Assembly (NCBI GenBank): GCA_910583845.1
Contig: CAJUAB010000018.1
Span: 38,897 to 102,896, forward strand
Length of the DNA stretch: 64,000 nt
Direction of reading: 5' to 3'
Origin: an uncultured Acetatifactor sp.
GTDB lineage: Bacteria; Bacillota; Clostridia; Lachnospirales; Lachnospiraceae
Shown: piece by piece, positions 16,475 through 26,035 of the stretch
Layout: each line of letters starts with the position of its first letter
Position numbering within the stretch: position 1 is the stretch's first letter
Made by a program: the position numbers and the translations under genes
The notes under the pieces: model-generated
The model's database searches: none
What the model was told of the DNA's origin: nothing
Seen by the model: the letters and a program-made list of their open reading frames with translations, nothing else

Positions 16475-17509
16475 TCACTGAATCCCCGCGTAGGCGATTT
16501 CTCTGCGCACCAGTTCCATATCCGTATCCACCATACGCCCTACCAGCTCGTCAAAGGAAATCTCCCTTTTCCATCCCAGCCTGCTCTCCGCCTTGGCCGG
16601 ATCTCCCAGCAGAATATCCACCTCGGCAGGACGGAAAAATTCCCGATTAATCTTTACAATCACTTTGCCAGTGGCCGCGTCCTTCCCCACTTCATCCACG
16701 CCGGTGCCTGACCAGGCTACCGCAATTCCCACTTTTCTGAACGCGGTCTCCACAAATTCCCGGACTGTCCGGGTCTCATTGGATGCCACCACATAGTCAT
16801 CCGGCGCCTCCTGCTGCAGCATCAGCCACATGGCATACACATAGTCTTTGGAATGCCCCCAGTCGCGTTTGGAATCCAGATTCCCCAGCTCCACACAGTC
16901 CAGAACCCCCTGTTTGATCCTGGCCACCGCGTCTGTAATCTTACGGGTTACAAACTCCTTGCCGCGCCTCTCACTCTCGTGGTTGAACAGGATACCGCTG
17001 CAGGCATACATTCCATAGCTCTCCCGATAGTTTTTCGTGATCCAGTGGCCGTACACCTTGGCCACGCCGTAGGGGCTGCGGGGATAAAAAGGTGTAGTCT
17101 CCCTCTGCGGAATCTCCTGCACCAGCCCGAACATCTCGGAAGTGGACGCCTGGTAAAAACGGCAGGAAGGCTTCACCATACGGATTGCCTCCAGCATATT
17201 GGTGACCCCCAGCGCGTCGATCTGCGCTGTGGCCAGAGGCTGTTCCCAGGATGTAGCCACAAAGGACTGCGCCGCCAGATTGTAAACTTCATCGGCATCG
17301 GACACTCTCATGGCATTCACCAGAGAGGCCAGATCCGTCAGATCCGCGTAGATCAATTGCAGCCGGTCCCTGATATGTTCCACGTTGCCATAATCCACAA
17401 CGGCTTTTCTGCGCATCAGGCCATATACTTTATAGCCCTTTTCCAATAACAACTCCGCCAGATATGATCCGTCCTGGCCGCAGATTCCTGTAATCAATGC
17501 TTTTTTCAT
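16475..17509 (-). CDS. gmd: GDP-mannose 4,6-dehydratase
   Basis: A 344-residue SDR enzyme that turns GDP-mannose into GDP-4-keto-6-deoxy-mannose. ITGICGQDGSYLAELLLEKGY is the Gmd nucleotide-binding start; TSEMFG and SPYGVAK hold the catalytic Thr/Ser, Tyr and Lys; NHESERRGKEFVTRKI is a family signature. I start at the ATG at 17509 behind AAAGGT rather than 72 bases upstream. A strong promoter lies before it, so gmd begins a sub-operon with rmd, the AraC gene and manC. Confidence 0.93.
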   Translation of the reverse strand: MKKALITGICGQDGSYLAELLLEKGYKVYGLMRRKAVVDYGNVEHIRDRLQLIYADLTDLASLVNAMRVSDADEVYNLAAQSFVATSWEQPLATAQIDALGVTNMLEAIRMVKPSCRFYQASTSEMFGLVQEIPQRETTPFYPRSPYGVAKVYGHWITKNYRESYGMYACSGILFNHESERRGKEFVTRKITDAVARIKQGVLDCVELGNLDSKRDWGHSKDYVYAMWLMLQQEAPDDYVVASNETRTVREFVETAFRKVGIAVAWSGTGVDEVGKDAATGKVIVKINREFFRPAEVDILLGDPAKAESRLGWKREISFDELVGRMVDTDMELVRREIAYAGIQ

Positions 17510-17587
17510 ATATTTCTGACCTTTCTGGTGTATTGGCAGCCCCGCGCAGCTGCACTGCCGCGCAGCAGCCTGTACAAACATATACGG

Positions 17588-17616
17588 ATTATACTATATT
17601 TTTCCATGGTTTGCAA
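17588..17616 (-). promoter_or_regulatory. Sigma-A type promoter of gmd
   Basis: Minus-strand TTGCAA (17611-17616), a 17-base spacer and TATAAT (17588-17593), about 80 bases before the gmd ATG in the gap after the sulfatase-fold gene. Confidence 0.65.
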
Positions 17617-17671
17617 CTTTATATACCGATGTATGTGCAGATTTTCCTTTCCGCCATCCTGATATGCCCCT

Positions 17672-20215
17672 TCACTGCGATATTTTTATATTCTGTATCA
17701 TGATCCCCAAGTTCACGGCTTGCCCCTCTTTCTCCGGTTCCAGAGGCCGGGCCGCATCCGGCATACGGACCTCCATAAGAATATTTCCGTCCTCCGGGCG
17801 GGTAACGTCAAAACTGACCGCGTCCCGTCCCTCCGACACACAGCCGACAAACACCACTTCTCCGTTCACTTCAACCGTGATCTCCTGCTGCCCGTTCATT
17901 ACGCTCTCCAGGTCCATGGAAATATGAATCTGATCTGTTGCGGCGCCGCCTTTCAGGGACAGATATGCCGACAGCCTGCCTCCCGCCGTCCAGGCCCCCG
18001 CTTCTTCCGGCGGGGATATCCCGTTTATAACATACCTGTTGGCGTTATATTCTTTTGCGCCAAACCGTATGATGCCGTCATCCGGGATCAACCGGGGCTC
18101 GTACTCCGCTTCCGTCACTTCCATTTTCAGAAGCCCCAGCGCCAGCTCCCTGTGATCCTCCGATTCCATGATCTGTGACGGGGCAATACAATCCGGCAGC
18201 AGCAATGTCAGTTCCACGACGTCCGTGCCCGGATTTTCAAACGCGAATACCAGGCTCTGCTTATCCCTTACAATATCTTCGCATATATAATTCCCATTCA
18301 CCAGCACTGTCACCGGCTGCGGCTGATAAAACGCCGAGTAAATGCTCATATTGATTCCGATATACGGGGCGTCCGTGCCGTTAAGCGGAAGTGTCAGCAC
18401 CACCCGGTCCCCCTCCGTCCAGGACCCCCAGTCCTCCTGCCAGGAAAGCCCTTCTACTACATATCTGTCCGCATTATACTGATCGGTGTAAAAAAAGATC
18501 GTGTCGATGGGGTCTCCCGACTGAAATGTACTCACTACCTCACCATAATAGGCGTAATCGTCCCGTCCTATATACTCTTTGCCCGTCATCCGAAGGCTGG
18601 CGGCATCCCCCGCGTAACCGTCTGCACAGATCTCCTGCATTCTGGGCAGATAGTCCCTTGCCCAGGAATCATCCCATGTATAATATAAAAAATGACGCTC
18701 CCGTTCCCCATACTTCCGGATATACTCTTCCGACACTTTCTCACCGCCAAGCAGCGAGACCAGGATATCCGGCAGGTACGCAAAGGACATTTTTTCGTCG
18801 GAGATCACAAATCCTTCCGTCTCCCCCGCGTTTTTTAACATAAACAGCGGATTCTGGGAATATTCATAGTGTCCATGATCCGCCATAACGATAATTGTGG
18901 AACTATCATATATTCCCGCTTTTCTCAACTCGTCAAAAAATGTTTTCAGATAGGTGCAATTCCCTTCCGCCTCATCCTTCACGTCATAGGTTCTCCCCGC
19001 CTCCGTGGTCAGATCTTTTCCGAACGTATACTGGGGATGCACCCCTGCCGTATGATAAAACCGGAAACAGTTGCCGGTCCCGGTGACAGAAACCCCCTTT
19101 TCCAAAAGCCATGCGTAGTTGGCCTGCACCTCATAAGAATAAGCTCCCCCTTCCAGGGATGTCTCCTTCAGCTCCTCAAATTCCCCCGTGTCCAGGCCGA
19201 AAAAGCGCTTCAACTGATGGGGCATATAGTTGAACGCCACCAGCTGATAGATTTTCGCAGCCAGCGCGGGGTAGTCCTTCACATAGTAAGAACCCACGTC
19301 CACATTGCCATACAGATCGGCGTCCTCATTCAGCAGACGGTCCTCCGTATACAATCCCACCGAGTATTCATTGTCCCTGAGAGCCGCCATAATCGGGCTC
19401 TCTCCGTACGCGTCCTGAATATACTGCTGGTAGGGTTTATCGTTATAATACCACGCCCCTGTCAAAATCTGGGGCACAGCCGCCTTTGTCGTGGGATAGG
19501 CCCCCAGCGTATCCGGATAGAAGGTAAAACCGCCTCCGAACAATTCCGTATACTCCCCGGCATCCTCCCCCTGTAACAGATTGAGCATGTCCTGCGCGTC
19601 GAATGTATCCAGCAGAAAGATCAGCACATTGTTGTCAGCGGACAGATTCAGCATGTCTTTATTGGTCACGACCCTCTTCTCCGTCGGGGAGCCCTCCCCT
19701 GTGATCCTGTCCTGCGTCCAGACCACCCCGATTGTGACAATCTGAATCAACATGATAAATATGCACAGATACCTTCCAATATTGTATATTTTATCTCTTA
19801 TCTTCAAAACGGAGAAAATCCACAGCAGCATACATACAGCGGCCAGCAGAAGGCTCATGATGCCGTAAGCGCCATAGTCGGACCAGTTGACCTCCTCCCC
19901 GTTGAGGACCCCATAGTTTCTGGGAATGTAGTTGCCCTGAATATAAAAAAACAGATAGGCGTACACAAAAAAGCCGTATATATATGGCCCGGTCTTCCTT
20001 CTTTGGACAGCGCCCATGGCAAAAGAAAATGTGACGGCGACTCCGAGAAATGTAAGCAGCAGCACCGGCAGCAGCTGACTTAACGAAAACCAGAATTCGT
20101 CTCTGTTCGCGAAAAAAGCATCCAATGGCGCGAAAACGCAAAACATAAACGCTATTGCAATCCCCAATAAAATACTGCAATAGTTCTGCCTGATAAAATA
20201 TTTACTGTCTTTCAT
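17672..20215 (-). CDS. Membrane alkaline-phosphatase/sulfatase-superfamily protein with tandem C-terminal beta domains
   Basis: An 847-residue membrane protein. About five helices (residues 12-165) precede an extracellular catalytic domain. Motifs are VLIFLLDTFDAQD (metal Asp), YPTTKAAVPQILTG (likely Thr nucleophile) and IIVMADHGHYEYS (metal Asp/His). This fits phosphotransferases or phosphatases of the LTA-synthase/sulfatase fold; true sulfatases would have Cys/Ser in CxPxR. Residues about 570-835 form two copies of a beta-sandwich module, each beginning YNADRYV or YNANRYV. It probably decorates the glycan outside the cell. The ATG follows AGGAG. Confidence 0.78.
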   Translation of the reverse strand: MKDSKYFIRQNYCSILLGIAIAFMFCVFAPLDAFFANRDEFWFSLSQLLPVLLLTFLGVAVTFSFAMGAVQRRKTGPYIYGFFVYAYLFFYIQGNYIPRNYGVLNGEEVNWSDYGAYGIMSLLLAAVCMLLWIFSVLKIRDKIYNIGRYLCIFIMLIQIVTIGVVWTQDRITGEGSPTEKRVVTNKDMLNLSADNNVLIFLLDTFDAQDMLNLLQGEDAGEYTELFGGGFTFYPDTLGAYPTTKAAVPQILTGAWYYNDKPYQQYIQDAYGESPIMAALRDNEYSVGLYTEDRLLNEDADLYGNVDVGSYYVKDYPALAAKIYQLVAFNYMPHQLKRFFGLDTGEFEELKETSLEGGAYSYEVQANYAWLLEKGVSVTGTGNCFRFYHTAGVHPQYTFGKDLTTEAGRTYDVKDEAEGNCTYLKTFFDELRKAGIYDSSTIIVMADHGHYEYSQNPLFMLKNAGETEGFVISDEKMSFAYLPDILVSLLGGEKVSEEYIRKYGERERHFLYYTWDDSWARDYLPRMQEICADGYAGDAASLRMTGKEYIGRDDYAYYGEVVSTFQSGDPIDTIFFYTDQYNADRYVVEGLSWQEDWGSWTEGDRVVLTLPLNGTDAPYIGINMSIYSAFYQPQPVTVLVNGNYICEDIVRDKQSLVFAFENPGTDVVELTLLLPDCIAPSQIMESEDHRELALGLLKMEVTEAEYEPRLIPDDGIIRFGAKEYNANRYVINGISPPEEAGAWTAGGRLSAYLSLKGGAATDQIHISMDLESVMNGQQEITVEVNGEVVFVGCVSEGRDAVSFDVTRPEDGNILMEVRMPDAARPLEPEKEGQAVNLGIMIQNIKISQ

Positions 20216-20236
20216 ATACTTGCTCCTGCATCTTTG

Positions 20237-21697
20237 TCACTTTCTTCTCTTCCCCAGTTTTAAAAACAGAAAATCCTTTATTTCCAGTACAAATTCCTCT
20301 TTCGCCGCCAGCAGTACCAAGCCGTATGTGCCAAAGAAAGCGAAAGCTCCCAGAACCAACGCATAAGCATCCGCCAGACCCAGAAGTTTCACTGCATACC
20401 CCGCTGCCGTTCCCAGAAACGCTGCCGTCAGAAGCAGACCATACCGGATCTCCCCGTAAATCTTCTTATATTCCCCTCTCAGGACCAAATACTGCGCCAT
20501 CCATACCAGCGCTTCCGCCGCCAGCGTACCTGCCGCCGCTCCCGTGGACGCCATAGACGGTATCAGCAGGGCATTGATCACCAGGTCCGCCACAGCCCCC
20601 GCTATTTCGGAATACAGCACATATCTCTCCTTCCCCAGGGGAATCAGCATCTGTATGCCCATGATATTTGTCAGACCAATCATCAGCAGTGTAGGCATAA
20701 TGACCTGCATGGGCAGTACGGCGGGCAGATATTCCGCTCCTGACAGCAGTACTACTCCCTCCCTGGCGTACAATATAAAAAAGAATGCAAGCGGCAATGC
20801 CATCAGCAGGACAAAGTGAATGGCTTTGCCGGATATCTCCAGGAACTCTCTCTTCTTCCCCTGCTCAACATAGTAGGAAGCCCGGGGCAGCAGTACCGTC
20901 CCCAGCGAGGTCACCACCCCCGCAAGCAATGTCCTGATCTTGACCGCGGCGCTGTAATATCCCACCTCCGCGTCACTCTTCATAAACCCCAGCATAACCG
21001 TATCCAGGTTGGTATAGATCGTGGTGGCACAGGACATGGCGAAAAAAACCATAACCGCCTTCATATGTCGTCTCAGATTGTATCCGCCAACCGGCTTAAG
21101 CCCGATCATTCGATACATACGGGTAAAATTCAGTACATTCGAAGCCGAAGCCGCCAGAATCGTAATTGCCCCGTAAACCACATAATCCTGTTCTTTTCGG
21201 ACAAACGCAAACATTGCCGCCAGAGCCACCGCCTTAAAGGCAATGGATCGCACGGTAATATAGCCGTATTCCTCCAGGGCTTTGTACAGCCACTCGACGC
21301 CAATGGCGTTGAACAGAATCGTCAGACTGATCACAATCATCAGAGGCTTGTCCTGACCAAGCCGCGGCACCACAGCCAGCGCTCCTCCCAGTACTATATA
21401 CACCAGTATGCTCATCAGAAAATTGATAAACAGTATCTCGTGGGTAACTCTGGTCAGTTCCACTTTATCATCCCGCACTTTGGCGCATGCCCGGATTCCA
21501 TAAGTGGGTATCCCCAATTGAGCAAACATGGCGAAATAAGATATAACTGAGGTCGCGAAAGCCACCCGTCCCGTCCCGTCAGGGCCCAGTACTCTGGATA
21601 CATAGGGAAAAGTCACTACCGGAAAGAGAAAGGAAGATACGGTGAGCAGAACGTTCATGACAAAATTATATTTTAGGGATTTCTGTCTATCTCTCAT
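20237..21697 (-). CDS. Polysaccharide flippase (Wzx/MATE-like)
   Basis: A 486-residue protein with about 12-14 hydrophobic helices and a family-typical start (NFVMNVLLTVSSFLFPVVTFPYVSRVLGPDGTGRVAFATS). Such proteins flip lipid-linked oligosaccharide units across the membrane. Its start overlaps the end of the preceding glycosyltransferase by 11 bases. No Wzy polymerase is obvious beside it, so polymerisation may be done elsewhere, or a short unit may be exported. Confidence 0.9.
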   Translation of the reverse strand: MRDRQKSLKYNFVMNVLLTVSSFLFPVVTFPYVSRVLGPDGTGRVAFATSVISYFAMFAQLGIPTYGIRACAKVRDDKVELTRVTHEILFINFLMSILVYIVLGGALAVVPRLGQDKPLMIVISLTILFNAIGVEWLYKALEEYGYITVRSIAFKAVALAAMFAFVRKEQDYVVYGAITILAASASNVLNFTRMYRMIGLKPVGGYNLRRHMKAVMVFFAMSCATTIYTNLDTVMLGFMKSDAEVGYYSAAVKIRTLLAGVVTSLGTVLLPRASYYVEQGKKREFLEISGKAIHFVLLMALPLAFFFILYAREGVVLLSGAEYLPAVLPMQVIMPTLLMIGLTNIMGIQMLIPLGKERYVLYSEIAGAVADLVINALLIPSMASTGAAAGTLAAEALVWMAQYLVLRGEYKKIYGEIRYGLLLTAAFLGTAAGYAVKLLGLADAYALVLGAFAFFGTYGLVLLAAKEEFVLEIKDFLFLKLGKRRK

Positions 21698-22685
21698 CCC
21701 GTATCTTCTCCCATTTACAGTACAGCCTGCAAAGCCCGCAGGCCCGGTATCCTGTCAGCCTGAGAATACGGATCTTCTTATTCTCCATCCATTCATAACG
21801 CTTTGGCTGCAGCCGCTTCACTTTTTCATCAAAGCGCCTTATTTTCTGCCTCATTTCCTTACTTCCGGACAGCAGCAGGAGGCTTGTAATGTATTCCCGG
21901 TACGCCAGGGCAATCCTGTAGCTGATAAGTTCCCGGTTGACCGAATCCTGTAATCGTTCACAGAATGCATCAATATCCGCGATCACCCTCTCCAGGTCAC
22001 CGATATGCTTCCTCAGACCGGATATGCTTACACTCTGCCCTTCCACTCCGATCCTGTACTGATAAAGATTTACCGGAAAATATATCATCTCTTTTACATA
22101 GGCCAGGCCATATATGACATATTCTGTGTCCGTATAAAAGCAATGCTCCGTGACAGGAACCGGAACCTGCCTTAACACATCCGTCCTATAGCATAAGCCG
22201 TGCATCGCAAGGGGAAATTCAGCCCGCAGCAGATCACTCACGGGCCGCTGCGCGTTCCGGGCTATCCCTGCATAACAGGCCGTATTTCTCCTTCCGCTGT
22301 TTTCATGCACCAGGGTATATTCTGTCAGCACCATGTCGCTGTCGCAGGTGCCCAGACACTGTACCATCTTTTCCAGCGCCTGCGTATCATACCAGTCATC
22401 TCCATCCAGCAGTTTGAAGTATCTGCCTTCCGCCGCTTTCACTCCCTCATTGATCACCGAACCGTATCCGCCGTTGACCTTGTCAATCAGCCGGAAGGTT
22501 TCCGGATACCGCTCTACATAACACCGCACGATGTCCCCCGTATGATCCGCCGACCCGTCGTTGACCACAATCACCTCATATAGTTTTCTGATCCGGTCGT
22601 CCTCGATGACGCAGGAGCGGAGCGCGTCATCCAGATAGTCCTCCACATTGTAAGCGGCAATTACAATTGTCAATACTTTGTTCAT
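21687..22685 (-). CDS. Family 2 glycosyltransferase
   Basis: A 332-residue cytoplasmic GT-A enzyme. VLTIVIAAYNVEDYLDDAL, VVNDGSADHT and KLLDGDDWYD (the DxD-like metal site) are visible. The ATG overlaps the previous stop as ATGA, with AGAAGG upstream. One of three GT2 genes in a row, so it probably adds a particular sugar of the repeat unit; donor and acceptor are unknown. Confidence 0.88.
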   Translation of the reverse strand: MNKVLTIVIAAYNVEDYLDDALRSCVIEDDRIRKLYEVIVVNDGSADHTGDIVRCYVERYPETFRLIDKVNGGYGSVINEGVKAAEGRYFKLLDGDDWYDTQALEKMVQCLGTCDSDMVLTEYTLVHENSGRRNTACYAGIARNAQRPVSDLLRAEFPLAMHGLCYRTDVLRQVPVPVTEHCFYTDTEYVIYGLAYVKEMIYFPVNLYQYRIGVEGQSVSISGLRKHIGDLERVIADIDAFCERLQDSVNRELISYRIALAYREYITSLLLLSGSKEMRQKIRRFDEKVKRLQPKRYEWMENKKIRILRLTGYRACGLCRLYCKWEKIRDER

Positions 22686-23734
22686 CCTCCGCCTTCTTTC
22701 CACTGCTTGATCCGATAGAAAAAGCACAGCAGTCCAAAGTTTCCGGTAGCTGCCACGCCGATTGCCAGTTTATAAACGGGCCGGACAAAACGATAGGGAA
22801 AGGATTTCAGAGCCCTCGTCACCTCGCCGCCGTGCCTCAGCATACGATAATCCGCTCTCCGTCTGCAATATGGCCTGGTATTCTGCGGATTCAGCATGTC
22901 GCGCTGTACGCTTTGCAGTAACTGTTTAAGCACGAATACCTGATATTGTTTTGCGGCCTCCGCGCTGTCTGCCTTTTGTACTTCACCACCCATAGCCCGC
23001 ACCAGAAGCCGGAATCTGTCTGCCGCCCGGGGGTCGTATTTCTGTGTCATGGAGAGCGCGTTCACACGATAATAATAGCCTGTGCTGTCAATTACTTTCA
23101 TGCTTCCGATCCTCTGCATCAGCTTAAAGTTAAACAGTAAATCCTCTCCCCACGACACGTTCTCATCAAAATAAATTTTCTGCTGTTGTAGCTTTTCCTT
23201 CTGTATAAATTTGCTCCAGGTAGCTTCAAACAACACGGTATCCGGAAATCTGTCAGAACCCCTGGAAATATCCTTGTTCAGAATCCGCAGCCAGGCCTCC
23301 TTAAGGTCCCCGCCCGTCAGATAGATATTTTTTCCCTCAATGCTCTCCGGCTCAGCGCCGTCTGTCATGCGCTGATAACCAAAGCAGTTGACATCCACAT
23401 TGTCATCCATCTGGCTGATAATCCTGCTTTCAAAATCGCGGATCAGACAGTCGTCACCATCCACGAAGCACACCCATTTTCCCTTTGCGTGTTTCAGCCC
23501 CTTATTGCGGGATGCCGGCAATCCTCTGTTCTCCTGAGAAAGAATCCTCACCCGACTGTCCCGCTCCGCGAATTTCCGACAGATGGTCAGACTTTCATCT
23601 GTTGAGCCGTCGTTTACCAGCAAGATTTCAATATTCCGATTCTGTATAGCACACAAGCTCTGCACGCAATCCTCCAGGAAGGCGGCAACATTATATATAG
23701 ATACAATAAAACTGATATATGGCGATGAATCCAT
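22682..23734 (-). CDS. Family 2 glycosyltransferase
   Basis: A 350-residue GT-A enzyme: ISFIVSIYNVAAFLEDCVQSL, LLVNDGSTDESL and CFVDGDDCL. I take the ATG at 23734 (MDSSPY) because GGAGG lies 5 bases before it, inside an earlier in-frame ATG. It overlaps the next GT2 by four bases and follows another GT2 by 49 bases. The hydrophobic C-terminal segment (FGLLCFFYRI) may touch the membrane. Sugar specificity unknown. Confidence 0.86.
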   Translation of the reverse strand: MDSSPYISFIVSIYNVAAFLEDCVQSLCAIQNRNIEILLVNDGSTDESLTICRKFAERDSRVRILSQENRGLPASRNKGLKHAKGKWVCFVDGDDCLIRDFESRIISQMDDNVDVNCFGYQRMTDGAEPESIEGKNIYLTGGDLKEAWLRILNKDISRGSDRFPDTVLFEATWSKFIQKEKLQQQKIYFDENVSWGEDLLFNFKLMQRIGSMKVIDSTGYYYRVNALSMTQKYDPRAADRFRLLVRAMGGEVQKADSAEAAKQYQVFVLKQLLQSVQRDMLNPQNTRPYCRRRADYRMLRHGGEVTRALKSFPYRFVRPVYKLAIGVAATGNFGLLCFFYRIKQWKEGGG

Positions 23735-23783
23735 TCCGTCCTCCATGCAGATCATTCCGGCACTATGTTTGCATCCCGCTGTT

Positions 23784-24779
23784 TCAGCATCTTCCCGCAG
23801 CGCTTTTCCGTTCCAACATCTTATATATTTTCCCCAGAAATTTCAGACACCCTGTTCCTCCGTAAGTGGACAGGGCGATCAGCCTGTGAATGGCCTTCGC
23901 CTCCCTGTCTCTCATCACCCGGCCGCGCCAGCGCCTGATCTCTTCCCAGACCTCCTGCCAGCATGCTTCATATTCCGCCCCCAGAGGCATCTCACGCAGC
24001 ACCTGGATATCTGATATGAACATCCTCGCCACAGCCGCCTCCTCAAGCTGCGGGCACTGCGTCCGGGTCCAGGCCAGCAGCTCCCTGCTGACAGTCAGCC
24101 GGTCCAATTTTTTTTCGCTGAACCGGCAGTTCATTATGCTCTCTTCCCGCTGAAAGTAGTAATACAGCTCAGCGGATGACCATACTACCCGTCTCGCCTT
24201 ATAAAGCAGTCTGTACGTGGTTCCCAGATCCTCATACAGCCTGCCCTCCGGATAACGGATCTCCCCGAACAGAGCACTTCGGTAGAGCTTGCCCCACGCG
24301 GAATTTTCAACATGCTTTTGATACCACATGTCCGCGATGGCCTCAACGCCGTCAAAACATATTGATTTCCTGTCCTGATCCCCCATCCGGGAGCACCCGG
24401 CAGAATTTCCCCAGAACTTCCGGGACGCGATGACCGCAATATCCGCTTCATTTTCCTCCAGGATATTCAGCAAATATTCCACATAATTTTCATCCACATA
24501 GTCATCGCTGTCCACAAATGCCATATACTCTCCGGCTGCACGCTCAATCCCATAATTTCTTGCGGAGCTGAGTCCTCCGTTCTCCTTGTTGTACAATGTA
24601 AAGCGGCTGTCGGAATCCACGTATCTCTTGGCAATCGCGGCGCTTGCATCCGTTGAACCGTCATTCACCAAAAGCACCTCCAGCTGGCGGTAAGTCTGTC
24701 GGCAAATACTTTCAAGACAACGCTCCAGGTATATCTCTACATTATATACAGGAATAATTATGCTGACCAGCCCTTTCAT
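23784..24779 (-). CDS. Family 2 glycosyltransferase
   Basis: A 331-residue GT-A enzyme starting at MKGLVSIIIPVYNVE, behind AGGAGGAGGGC. LLVNDGSTDASA, NGGLSSARNYGIE and AFVDSDDYV give the nucleotide and metal sites. The C-terminal half is helical and variable, as is usual for capsule GT2 enzymes. Third GT2 in the row; probably builds the same repeat unit as the flippase cargo. Confidence 0.88.
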   Translation of the reverse strand: MKGLVSIIIPVYNVEIYLERCLESICRQTYRQLEVLLVNDGSTDASAAIAKRYVDSDSRFTLYNKENGGLSSARNYGIERAAGEYMAFVDSDDYVDENYVEYLLNILEENEADIAVIASRKFWGNSAGCSRMGDQDRKSICFDGVEAIADMWYQKHVENSAWGKLYRSALFGEIRYPEGRLYEDLGTTYRLLYKARRVVWSSAELYYYFQREESIMNCRFSEKKLDRLTVSRELLAWTRTQCPQLEEAAVARMFISDIQVLREMPLGAEYEACWQEVWEEIRRWRGRVMRDREAKAIHRLIALSTYGGTGCLKFLGKIYKMLERKSAAGRC

Positions 24780-24879
24780 GCCCTCCTCCTGCCGGAGATC
24801 ATTCGATCCCCGATCACCGCGCAACTCCCGAGAGTTCCGCAATGTGTCTGAAAACTGCGTTTCCCGGAGCTGCGCCGTA

Positions 24880-26010
24880 TCACAGCCCGGCCAGCTTTGC
24901 TATGGCAGAAACCAGCTTTTCCCATGAATACCGAGCCGACTCCCTGCGAATCTCCGTGGCGAACTGCTCGGCCTCTCCATCCTCAAAAAAACCGATAATG
25001 GCGGCGGACAGGGCATCCACATCGCCGGGAGGCACAAGATGACCCGTTTTGCCCTGAATCACCACATCCGACAGCCCTCCCACATCTGTGGCGATTACCG
25101 GCTTATCAAATCCGTAAGCAATCTGCACAATCCCACTCTGTGTAGCCGACTCATAGGGTAAAACCACCACATCGCATGCGGCAAAAAACTTCTCCACCTC
25201 TCTGTCCGGAATATACCCGTCATATATGGCAACTTCTTTCTCTATTTTCTCCTCGTTGATCATATCCACATAGGCCTGTCTGTCACCTGCAAAATCCCCT
25301 ACAACCAACAGCCTGACGTTACATATGCGATCCCGTACCTCAGGCATGGCGCGCAGCAAATGCTTCAGACCCTTATAGGGTCTTACAAAGCCAAAAAAAA
25401 GCAGAACCGCCTCGTCCGCCGATATCCTGAGCAGGCTGCGGGCCGCTTCCTTTGTAATATTTTGCACCTTGAAGGCATTATATGTGGGGTGGACCGTTCT
25501 CTCATATACTGCGTCCTGACGGATACTGACCAGATCCCTTTCATCCTGGGAAGAATGTACAACAAAATAGTTTCCCTGTCTGAGCACCATTTTGGTCAGA
25601 AGACGGTCCAGCGGAAAACGTTCATGCGGAAATACATTATGGCAGATAAACATGACCCTGGTTCGACCAAGAAGTCTGCAGACAGACCAATAGCAGGGCG
25701 CAAAATAGGGATGCCACCATTCTATCAAAACCACCTCCGGCCGGAGGCTGCGGATATACCTGGCGGTTTTTACCCAGTTAACCGGATTGGCCGTGTTGAT
25801 GGAAAAAACCGCGTCGGCAATCCTGAACAAATCATTGTCGTAATCTTTTTGCTCTTTCTTATATAAAATCCTTGGATACTGCATTTTATAGGAAAGCAGC
25901 CGCACCTTGTACGTCTGGCTCAATGCTCTGTACAGAAGGCTGGTGTAGTGCGCGATCCCTCCCTTATAGGGGTACACCGGACCAATCAGAACAATCTGTG
26001 CCTGTTCCAT
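24880..26010 (-). CDS. Family 4 glycosyltransferase
   Basis: A 376-residue GT-B enzyme. VLIGPVYPYKGGIAHYTSLL is the N-terminal loop, LLFFGFVRPYKGLKHLLRA begins the donor domain, and VLPYESATQSGIVQIAYGFDKPVIATDVGGL holds the conserved E-x7-E-type motif. The ATG at 26010 is preceded by GGAGGG and AGAGG; earlier in-frame starts run into the next gene. It would add a nucleotide-activated sugar, possibly the GDP-mannose or GDP-rhamnose made nearby. Confidence 0.88.
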   Translation of the reverse strand: MEQAQIVLIGPVYPYKGGIAHYTSLLYRALSQTYKVRLLSYKMQYPRILYKKEQKDYDNDLFRIADAVFSINTANPVNWVKTARYIRSLRPEVVLIEWWHPYFAPCYWSVCRLLGRTRVMFICHNVFPHERFPLDRLLTKMVLRQGNYFVVHSSQDERDLVSIRQDAVYERTVHPTYNAFKVQNITKEAARSLLRISADEAVLLFFGFVRPYKGLKHLLRAMPEVRDRICNVRLLVVGDFAGDRQAYVDMINEEKIEKEVAIYDGYIPDREVEKFFAACDVVVLPYESATQSGIVQIAYGFDKPVIATDVGGLSDVVIQGKTGHLVPPGDVDALSAAIIGFFEDGEAEQFATEIRRESARYSWEKLVSAIAKLAGL

Positions 26011-26035
26011 TCCTCTATCCCTCCGACCGAATCGG

